Shown here piece by piece: positions 15,403 to 22,481 of a DNA stretch of 64,000 nucleotides; the first letter of the stretch is position 1; each line of letters begins with the position of its first letter. The position numbers and the translations under genes are program-made. This DNA is from Streptomyces fodineus. GTDB lineage: Bacteria > Actinomycetota > Actinomycetes > Streptomycetales > Streptomycetaceae. The stretch lies in the NCBI RefSeq assembly GCF_001735805.1, contig NZ_CP017248.1:7626001-7690000 (forward strand), given 5' to 3'. The notes below the pieces were generated by a model. That model saw only the letters and a list, made by a program, of their open reading frames with translations, had not been told where the DNA came from and searched no databases.

Positions 15403-18289
15403 CCCGTCCGCTCACCGCCTCCACCAGCGCCTCGGGCAGCCCCAGCAGGCGCAGCGACTCGGGCAGTGCGCGGCCCGGCAGCGCGGCCGACTCCGCCGCC
15501 TCCCGGTACCGGGAGGCGGCTCCTTCCGCGTCCCCGTCGGCCTGGGCGATCCGGGCAAGCCCGGCCAGGGCGCGGACCCGGCTGCCGATGCCCTTCACCC
15601 GGTGCGGGTCAAGCCCGTCCAGGGCCCGGGCGTACCACTCCCGTGCGGTGGCGGTGTCGCCGTCCAGCAGCGCGATGTCCGCGAACCCCCGCCGGGCCGC
15701 CGCCAGCGTGGGCTCGCTGCCGGCCCGGCGGGCGTACTCGGCGGCCCGGACGTAGTCGGCGCGGGCCGCGTCCGGGTCCGTGGTCACCGTCAGGTCGCCG
15801 CGGTTGACCAGCAGGTCGGCGCAGTCCTCCAGGGCGCCCAGCTCCTCGGCGAGGCCGAGCGCCTCGTCGAGGAGTGCGGCCGCCTCTGCGTGGGCGCCCC
15901 GCGCAGCGGCCAGGCCGGCCAGCGCGTCCAGGGCCAGCGCGGCGCCCCAGCGCTCGCCCAGCGCCCGGAACTCCCGGGCCGCCGTCCGCAGACCCTGCTC
16001 GCCCGCGCAGAAGTCGCCCTCGCCGAGCGGGCCGAAGGCGGCGACATAGTGCGCGGCCGCCCTTGTCCAGCGGTCGGGGCGGTCCCGCTGGGCGGAGACG
16101 AGCGCGTGGGCGGCGGGCGCCCCCAGGTCGCTCGCGTGCTGCATCATCCACGGCAGCAGTCCGGCGGGCCACCGGCCGGCGTCCGTCCCCGACCACGCCG
16201 CGGCCAGCGCACGCCCCGCGGCCTCCCGGTGACGCTGCCAGGCCTGCCGCCCGTCGGGACCGGACGCGGCGAGCAGCACGCAGAGCGCGTACTCCTCGCC
16301 CAGCCCGTCGGGCACGTCGTCGCCCAGGGCGTCCAGTACGGCGGCGGCCTGGGCCGCGAACGCCCCGGCGGCGCCCCGGATCCACAGGTACGTCGAGGCC
16401 GCGCCGAGCAGTTCCAGCACGGTCCGCCAATCGCCCGCGCCGACCGCCCGGCGCACGGCCGCCAACAGCTCGGGCCGCTCCGCCGACAGGTCGTCCAGCC
16501 GGCGCAGTTGCCCGGGGCCGCGCAGCAACGGCTCGGTGGTGCGCAGGAGCCCGAGCAGGGCGCGGGCGTGAGACGCTCTCGTGTCGCTCTCCTCGCCCGC
16601 CTCGCAGAGGCGTTCGGCGGCGTAGGCACGGATCGTGGCGAGCATGCGATAGCGGTCCGCCGTTCGCTCCAGCAGGGACTTGTCGGCCAGCGCCGCAAGG
16701 ACGTCCTCGTCGGTGGCGCACACACGGCACGCGGTGTCCGTCGTCGCGCCCGCCGCGAACACGGAGAAGCGCCGCGCCGCCTGCTGCTCCGCCGGGTCCA
16801 GCAGGTCCCAGCTCCAGGCGACCACCGATCGCAGCGTCCGGTGCCGGGTGTCGGCCGTACGGCTGCCCCGGGCGGCCACGCCCAGCCGGTCCCGAAGCCG
16901 GCCGGTCAGCTCCTCCAGGCTCAGCGTGCGCAGCCGGGCCGCGGCGAGTTCGATGGCCAGCGGCAGGTTGTCCAGCGCCGCACACACCCGGCGCACCGCC
17001 TCCCGGTCGGGCACGAAGGCACGCCGCACGGCACGGGCCCGGTCGGTGAACAGCTCGACGGCCGCCCCGTCGTCGAGTGGCCGTACGGGGTGCAGATGCT
17101 CGCCGATGACCCCGAGCGGCTCGCGGCTGGTCGCCAGCACGCGCAGCCCGGGGCCGGTGGTGAGCAGGCGGGCCGAGAGGACGGCGGCTGCCTCCACCAG
17201 GTGCTCGCAGTTGTCCAGGACCAGCAGCAGCGTCCTCCCCGACAGGGCGGCCGTCAGCCGGTCGAGCGCCCCCTGGCCGACCCCGTCGACCGCGTGCAGT
17301 CCCCGCTCGCGCAGCCCGAGCGCGGCGAGCACGGTCTGTGCCAGGACGCGCGGGTCGCGCAGCGGAGCGAGTTCGACGAAGCAGACCTCGTCGTCCGCGG
17401 CGGCGGCGACCTCGGCGGCCAGCCGGGTCTTGCCGACCCCGCCCGGCCCGGTCAGCGTCACCAGACGAGCCACGCGCAACAGGGCGGCGACCTCGGCGAT
17501 CTCGCCGGAGCGGCCGACGAACGCCGTCAGCGGGGCGGGCGGCGCGGCGGGGGCGGGTGTGCGGTCGACGGCCAGCAACTCCTGGTGGAGGGACATGAGT
17601 TCCGCCGACGGGTCGGCGCCCAGCTCCTCGGCGAGGTGCCGCCGTACCTGCTCGAACACCAGCAGCGCCTCGGCATGGCCGCCGTCGGCGTACAGGGCCC
17701 GCATCAGCAGGGCGGAGACCCGTTCCCGCAGCGGATACCGGCCGGCCAGCTCCCGCAACTCCGGGACGGCGCAACGGTGTTCGCCGAGGACCAGCTCGGC
17801 CTCGATACGGTCCTCCAGGGCCGTCAGCCGCAGTTCCTCCAGCCGCACGGCGGCGGCGCGGCCCTGCTCGACCTCCGCCAGGTCGGCCAGCGCGGGCCCC
17901 CGCCACAGCCGCAGCGCCGCGCGCAGCGCCGTCACGGCCCCCTCGGCGTCGCCCTCCCGCAACGCTTCCCGGCCCTCGGCGGCCAGCCGCTCGAAGCGGC
18001 CGGCGTCCACGTCGTCCGGGTCGGCGAGGAGGCGGTAGCCCGCCCCGGTGCGCTCGATCACGGCCGCCCCCGCCAGCGCCGCACGCAAGCGGGACACCTG
18101 TGACTGCAGCGCGTGGGCGGACGGGGCGCCGTCCGGGCCGGCGCCCTGTGCCAGCCGGTCGGCGGGGACGGTGTCGCCGGGCCGGATCAGCAGCAGGGTG
18201 AGCAGGGCCCGTCGGGCCGGGCCGCCGACCGGAACCGGGGTGCCGTCGTCGCCCCACACCTGCGTGCCGCCGAGGATTCCGAAGCGCAT
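15383..18289 (-). CDS. AfsR/SARP-like regulator: BTAD, NB-ARC ATPase, TPR-like C terminus
   Basis: A 968-residue signal-transduction ATPase. Residues 1-90 form an OmpR-like winged helix with HALQSQVSRLRAAL, and residues 95-240 form the bacterial transcriptional activator domain. An NB-ARC module has Walker A GPGGVGKT (281-288) and a Walker B-like VLDNCEHL. The last ~400 residues are Ala/Leu-rich helical repeats. Such proteins activate secondary metabolism or neighbouring enzymes. The gene upstream on the same strand is an SDR (gap 39 bases), a pairing I have seen often in Streptomyces. Its 3' end overlaps soxR on the other strand. Confidence 0.9.
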   Translation of the reverse strand: MRFGILGGTQVWGDDGTPVPVGGPARRALLTLLLIRPGDTVPADRLAQGAGPDGAPSAHALQSQVSRLRAALAGAAVIERTGAGYRLLADPDDVDAGRFERLAAEGREALREGDAEGAVTALRAALRLWRGPALADLAEVEQGRAAAVRLEELRLTALEDRIEAELVLGEHRCAVPELRELAGRYPLRERVSALLMRALYADGGHAEALLVFEQVRRHLAEELGADPSAELMSLHQELLAVDRTPAPAAPPAPLTAFVGRSGEIAEVAALLRVARLVTLTGPGGVGKTRLAAEVAAAADDEVCFVELAPLRDPRVLAQTVLAALGLRERGLHAVDGVGQGALDRLTAALSGRTLLLVLDNCEHLVEAAAVLSARLLTTGPGLRVLATSREPLGVIGEHLHPVRPLDDGAAVELFTDRARAVRRAFVPDREAVRRVCAALDNLPLAIELAAARLRTLSLEELTGRLRDRLGVAARGSRTADTRHRTLRSVVAWSWDLLDPAEQQAARRFSVFAAGATTDTACRVCATDEDVLAALADKSLLERTADRYRMLATIRAYAAERLCEAGEESDTRASHARALLGLLRTTEPLLRGPGQLRRLDDLSAERPELLAAVRRAVGAGDWRTVLELLGAASTYLWIRGAAGAFAAQAAAVLDALGDDVPDGLGEEYALCVLLAASGPDGRQAWQRHREAAGRALAAAWSGTDAGRWPAGLLPWMMQHASDLGAPAAHALVSAQRDRPDRWTRAAAHYVAAFGPLGEGDFCAGEQGLRTAAREFRALGERWGAALALDALAGLAAARGAHAEAAALLDEALGLAEELGALEDCADLLVNRGDLTVTTDPDAARADYVRAAEYARRAGSEPTLAAARRGFADIALLDGDTATAREWYARALDGLDPHRVKGIGSRVRALAGLARIAQADGDAEGAASRYREAAESAALPGRALPESLRLLGLPEALVEAVSGRASAAPS

Positions 18290-18328
18290 GCAGCCAATTA
18301 TGCAAGCGGGCCATGGCAGTTGAGCCGC

Positions 18329-19099
18329 TCACCCGGCTGCGAGGGGGCCCAGCCAGGTGCCGCCGGACACGTCGAGGGTCTGCCCGGTGACCCAGCGGCC
18401 CTGCGGACCCGCCAGGAAGCCGACGACGTCGGCCACGTCCTCCGGCTCGCCCAGCCGCCCCAGGGCGGTGATCGCCTCCAGTCCGGCCACGACCTCAGGG
18501 ATCGAGGTGTACCCGGCGGTGAGGTCGGTGCGCACCGCGCCCGGCGCGACCGTGTTCACGGTGATGCCCCGGCGGCCGAGTTCGTTGGCCAGCGACGGTG
18601 CCAGCGACTCCAGCGCGGCCTTGGTGACGGTGTAGCCGATCTGGGTGGAGACGGCGAACCGGCTGGCGGTGGAACCCATGTTGACGATGCGCCCGCCGTC
18701 GTTGAGCAGCGGCAGCGCCCGCCGGATCACGAAGAACGGGGTGGTGACGTTGACCGCGAGCAGCCGCTCCCACTCCTCCTCGGTGACCTCGGCGATCGAG
18801 TGGGTGGAGGAGATCCCGGCGTTGTTCACCAGGACGTCCAGCCCGCGGCCGTCCAGTCCCTCGGTCAGCTGCTCGAACAGTGCCTGAACGGCGCCGGCCT
18901 CGCCGAACCGGGCGCGGACGGCGATGGCCTGCCCACCGGCTTTCTCGATCAGTGCCACGGTCTCGTTGGCCGCGGCCGCGTTCTGCCCGTAGTGCACGGC
19001 GACCAGCGCGCCGTCGGCGGCCAGCCGCAGCGCCACCGCCCGCCCGATACCCCGCGATCCGCCGGTCACCAGCGCCGTCTTCCCGGTCAGAGCACCCAT
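18329..19099 (-). CDS. SDR-family oxidoreductase
   Basis: A 256-residue short-chain dehydrogenase of the classical type. The cofactor motif is GGSRGIGRAVA (residues 14-24) and NNAG follows near residue 92. The catalytic Ser is in NMGSTASRF, and Tyr/Lys are in YTVTK. It probably reduces a ketone or oxidises an alcohol with NAD(P)H; the substrate is unknown. It is transcribed with the AfsR-like regulator downstream. Confidence 0.9.
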   Translation of the reverse strand: MGALTGKTALVTGGSRGIGRAVALRLAADGALVAVHYGQNAAAANETVALIEKAGGQAIAVRARFGEAGAVQALFEQLTEGLDGRGLDVLVNNAGISSTHSIAEVTEEEWERLLAVNVTTPFFVIRRALPLLNDGGRIVNMGSTASRFAVSTQIGYTVTKAALESLAPSLANELGRRGITVNTVAPGAVRTDLTAGYTSIPEVVAGLEAITALGRLGEPEDVADVVGFLAGPQGRWVTGQTLDVSGGTWLGPLAAG

Positions 19100-19189
19100 C
19101 GTCGACTCCCTCGGTCGGGTCGGTCCCGCTCCCGGGACCGGTCATGGGTCCACCCTGGACGGGCAGGCTCACCGCCTGCTCACCGCGCG

Positions 19190-19470
19190 CTCACCGGCAT
19201 CCGCCGACCACTCCACACTCGTCATCCGGTTCCTGGTCCTCGGCGGCGCGCTGCTCGCGGCCCTGCTGATCGGTCACGAAGCTGGAGGGCGACCAGCGGC
19301 GCGTGCCGCCGGGGAAGTTGCGGTTCCTGCTGCTGTCCGCCGCGGCCGGCGCCGCCCTGCCGCCCGCCCCCCCGCGACCTCGCCACCCTGATCGTCGCCC
19401 TGGAGGCCGCCTCCCCGCCCGCCTTCGCCCTCGCCGGCATCCGGCAAGGCCGGCGCCTGCACCGGGCGGG
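19190..19470 (+). pseudogene. decayed membrane-protein gene with two frameshifts
   Basis: This 383-base gap (19100-19482) contains three short stretches with strong coding bias, each in a different frame but in order on the + strand: VIRFLVLGGALLAALLIGH (from 19221), VPPGKLRFLLLSAAAGAALP (from 19303) and DLATLIVALEAASPPAFALA (from 19376). The second switch falls at a seven-C run near 19367-19373. Joined, they read like one membrane or secreted protein. There is no intact start or stop. I cannot name the family. It could also be chance GC-biased sequence, but three consecutive in-order pieces argue against that. Confidence 0.4.
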
Positions 19471-19482
19471 GAGCACGACCGG

Positions 19483-20550
19483 TCACTCGTACTCCGTGCC
19501 GCCCTTACGCGTCAGGTACGCCGGGCTGACCGCCTTGGCGATCGCCCGGCCCCCGGTCACCGCGCTGTACCGCTCCACCGCAGGCCGTATCACCACGCCC
19601 TCCCGCAGATGCAGCCCCCGCCCGGACACCGTCTCCCGGCCGCCGGCGAACTCCAGCACCCGCTCGATGTCGTACGGCCCCGCGTACAGCCGAGGCACCA
19701 CCGGCAGCTCCCCCTCCAGCAGCTCCGCCGCGTCCAGCCAGCGCACGGTGCCGTCCAGCTCCGCACAGACGTCGAACGCCGCGTACCCCAGCGTGTCCCG
19801 CCGCCCGTCGGCGCCGTACGACAGGTCCTGCACCCCCGCGCCGTACACCTCCCCGAAGATGCCGACCCGCGTGGCGCCCAGCCGCTCGCAGAGCCTCGCC
19901 GCCACCTCGGCGACACCGTGCCCGCGCACCGCCCGCCAGTACAGGTTCCGTGGATCCTCCTTCAGCGCCAGGGACTTGGCGCCGAAGCCCTTGGAGGACA
20001 CGTACACCCGTCCCTCGCCGGAGACATACGTCAGCAGGCAGGCCGAGCCGTGCAGTTTCTCCGTCAGGACGACCGGCTCACCCGGTGCGAAGATGTCCGG
20101 GTAGCGCTGGATGTTCTCGATGTCGACCCAGGGCAGCAGGTCGGGAGCGGACTCCACCTCGCCGTTCATGGTCGGCGGGATCGGCGGCACCCACTTGGTG
20201 ATCCCCAGCCGTTCGGCGAAGTCCGTCCCCTCGGCCGCCGCCGACGCCAGGTCGACGTCGGCCAGCGCCTTCGGCCGGCACACGATCCCCTGCGACAGCT
20301 CGCCGCGCAGCCGCACCGCCTTGACCCGGTTGGCCTCGCCGCCCGCCAGCCGTCCGGTCAGGCCCAGCTCCTCGATCAGTTCGGGCGGGAGCACGGACTG
20401 CTCGGGGATGTAGACGGCGGCTTCACCGGTGCGGTACGCGTCCTTGGCGACGACGGCCCGGTACAGGCCCACCTGGGCCAGCTCGAGCGCATCGGCGTTC
20501 GGATGCTCGTGGACGGTCAGCACTTCGGCGGTGACGCGCAGCGTGGACAT
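19483..20550 (-). CDS. ATP-dependent RNA ligase, DraRnl/Rnl5-like
   Basis: A 355-residue nucleotidyltransferase. The N-terminal OB-like domain (residues 1-140) begins STLRVTAEVLTVHEHPNADA. The ligase domain has motif I LTEKLHGSA with nucleotidyl Lys165, motif III-like GIFGEVYG, and EGVVIRP with AIAKAVSPAYL as motifs IV and V. The N-terminal OB domain followed by the ligase domain is the layout of the Deinococcus Rnl5 family, which seals RNA nicks. The biological substrate in actinomycetes is not established. The ATG at 20550 has GGGGAG 5 bases before it; an in-frame ATG further up is less likely. The left neighbour is a decayed gene. Confidence 0.88.
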   Translation of the reverse strand: MSTLRVTAEVLTVHEHPNADALELAQVGLYRAVVAKDAYRTGEAAVYIPEQSVLPPELIEELGLTGRLAGGEANRVKAVRLRGELSQGIVCRPKALADVDLASAAAEGTDFAERLGITKWVPPIPPTMNGEVESAPDLLPWVDIENIQRYPDIFAPGEPVVLTEKLHGSACLLTYVSGEGRVYVSSKGFGAKSLALKEDPRNLYWRAVRGHGVAEVAARLCERLGATRVGIFGEVYGAGVQDLSYGADGRRDTLGYAAFDVCAELDGTVRWLDAAELLEGELPVVPRLYAGPYDIERVLEFAGGRETVSGRGLHLREGVVIRPAVERYSAVTGGRAIAKAVSPAYLTRKGGTEYE

Positions 20551-20734
20551 GGGACTCCCCGTGTTCATCGGTTCGGTTTCATCGGCTCCACTGTCCGGAC
20601 GGGAATCGGGTGGAGCGAGCCGATTTACGGCTGATAGCGTCGCCCTCTCCCGGCCGGCCACGCCGCCGCACACGGTGTCGATGTCCGCGAGCGCTGGGGC
20701 AGGAGCGGGCGTGGGCAGGGGAGTTGGCCCCGTT

Positions 20735-20851
20735 CACCCCGCCGCGGACGTGTTCGGGACCTGCGCCTCGGTCCTGGGCACCGAGGACGAGGCCACCGGT
20801 GCCCGTCTCGTCGGTCTGCCCTACGACGAGCGCTGGAACGACCCGTACTGG
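20735..20851 (+). other. orphan coding-like fragment
   Basis: Between the RNA ligase and the BKACE gene, a + strand stretch of ~39 codons has G or C in nearly every third position. It encodes ADVFGTCASVLGTEDEATGA and then RLVGLPYDERWNDPYW, without a clear start. It runs into the 3' end of the antisense BKACE gene. It may be the remnant of a gene truncated when the two sides were joined. I do not recognise the family. Confidence 0.25.
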
Positions 20852-21549
20852 ACCAGCCCCTCGGCCACCAGCCGAGCGTTCCCGGACGCCCGGCTGCCGT
20901 CCGGCAGCACCAGGGTGTCCTCCAGGCCGATCCGGGTCGCAAGGCCCAGTCGCCCGGCCAGCCGCAGCACCGGCCAGGTGCCGCCCTCCTCGCCGTGCAG
21001 CAGGACCGGGCGGCCGTGCGCCTGGCCGAGTTCCGCCAGCAGGGCCCGCGCCGAGTCCTCCGCCGTCGCCGGGTCCGGATCGGTCACCTCCGCCAGTACC
21101 CGCAGCACCGCCGGTCCCCGCGGCGACGCGGCGAACCGGGCCGCCCCGTCCGTGCCGGACCAGATGCCCGCCTCGACGCCCACGCCCATGGCCAGCAGCT
21201 GTTCGGCGACCGCTTCGGCGCCCGGCTCATGCCAGTTGACCGAGGCGAAGTCGGGCAGCACCGGCCAGCTGCGCACGCGAGCGAGCCGTGCCGTCGGATC
21301 GGGCTCCGCCCAGGCACCCGTGGTCACTCCGACCGGCACCCGCACCCGCGCCCGTATCGCCTCCAGGGTCGCGGCGAGGACGCGCGGGGAGAGGCTGTCG
21401 TGCCCGCACGGCGTCTTGGGGTGGACGTGCACAGAGGTGGCCCCGGCCGCCACGGCCTGCGCCGCGGAACGGGCCATCTCCTCGGGCGACATCGCAATCC
21501 CGACGCCGTCGGCGGCCGTACGGTTTCCGTTGAGACACACCTGCACCAT
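20821..21549 (-). CDS. 3-keto-5-aminohexanoate cleavage (BKACE) family protein
   Basis: A 242-residue TIM-barrel protein. The zinc-binding HVHPK motif and the N-terminal VQVCLNGNRT match the BKACE family, which condenses a beta-keto acid with acetyl-CoA to give an acyl-CoA and acetoacetate or a similar pair. Further hallmarks are GVTTGAWAEPD, SVNWHEPGAE and RIGLEDTLVLPDG. Full-length family members have about 270-300 residues; this one is shorter and ends soon after GNARLVAEGL. That may be normal for the actinomycete subgroup or a sign of C-terminal loss (see the fragment at 20735). The ATG at 21549 fits the family N terminus. Confidence 0.82.
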   Translation of the reverse strand: MVQVCLNGNRTAADGVGIAMSPEEMARSAAQAVAAGATSVHVHPKTPCGHDSLSPRVLAATLEAIRARVRVPVGVTTGAWAEPDPTARLARVRSWPVLPDFASVNWHEPGAEAVAEQLLAMGVGVEAGIWSGTDGAARFAASPRGPAVLRVLAEVTDPDPATAEDSARALLAELGQAHGRPVLLHGEEGGTWPVLRLAGRLGLATRIGLEDTLVLPDGSRASGNARLVAEGLVQYGSFQRSS

Positions 21550-21660
21550 GCTCCGATGGTGCCGGCCACCACCGACAACGGCTCCGGTCGCCGCACAGCA
21601 GGGGGCGCGGCATCCCCTACACGCCCCCCAGATCAAAGCCCCCCGTTGAAACGCCGCCCC

Positions 21661-22263
21661 TCAGGCCGACATCAACAACCGCCCCCGCCTGGCGAACTCC
21701 AGTGCCCGTGGCGTGAGCACAGGGCGCGGCACCAGGATGCCGCACTCCGTGCAGACCGGGCCGGACGACGGTTCGTGGTCCAGGCCGTAGCGCCAGACCA
21801 GGCGGTCACCGCCGCACACCGGGCACCCCGAGCCCGGTTCCCGCTCCAGGGCGGCGATCAGGCGGCGCAGCACTTCCGCCAGCGGCTCGGCAGGGTGGAC
21901 GCGGGGGTCGTCGCACCAGGCGACCCCGAAGCCGCCCCAGGTCAGCCGGTGCCAGTCGTCCACGCTGCCCGGCCGGCGGAGCCCGTCGTGCTTCTCCTTC
22001 CTGCGCCGCTCGGTGAACTCGGTCTCGTAGGCGAGCCAGACGGAACGGGCCTCCTCCAGCTCCTCCAGTGCGGCCACGAGCCGCGCCGGGTCGGGGGAGC
22101 GGTCCTCGGGGCCGAAACCCGCCCGGGCGCACAGATGGTCCCAGGTCGCCCGATGCCCGTAAGGGGCGAACTTCTCAAGGCACTTGCGCAGTGAGTACCG
22201 CCGCAGTGCCAGATCGCAGTCCGGATCGCGTACCTGTCTCGCCAGACTCCGGAAACCGGCCAT
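21661..22263 (-). CDS. conserved protein with C-terminal zinc ribbon, unknown function
   Basis: A 200-residue protein. The first ~130 residues are charged and helical, with many Trp/Tyr. A zinc-ribbon-like pair of Cys knuckles, CPVCG and CTECG, lies at about residues 147-172, and a short basic tail follows. It may bind nucleic acid or a protein partner, but I do not recognise the family. The 218-base space to the penicillin acylase gene on the other strand is divergent and probably contains both promoters. Confidence 0.7.
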   Translation of the reverse strand: MAGFRSLARQVRDPDCDLALRRYSLRKCLEKFAPYGHRATWDHLCARAGFGPEDRSPDPARLVAALEELEEARSVWLAYETEFTERRRKEKHDGLRRPGSVDDWHRLTWGGFGVAWCDDPRVHPAEPLAEVLRRLIAALEREPGSGCPVCGGDRLVWRYGLDHEPSSGPVCTECGILVPRPVLTPRALEFARRGRLLMSA

Positions 22264-22481
22264 CGCCCTGCACCTCCGTCACACCTGCACCTGTACTTCG
22301 GTCACTTCGGCGTCGTCGCACGGACGTCGCCGAATAGACGTATCGACAGGCGATTCGGCTCCATCTCTTCGCGTGTTCTTCTCTCGTTCCGCTTGCGGAC
22401 TCCGGAAAGTGACGCATGTTCATCTTTAAAGCTGGGGATACCGGCGGTAACGTTCGGCCACCTCTGTCACTAGGAGCTGCC

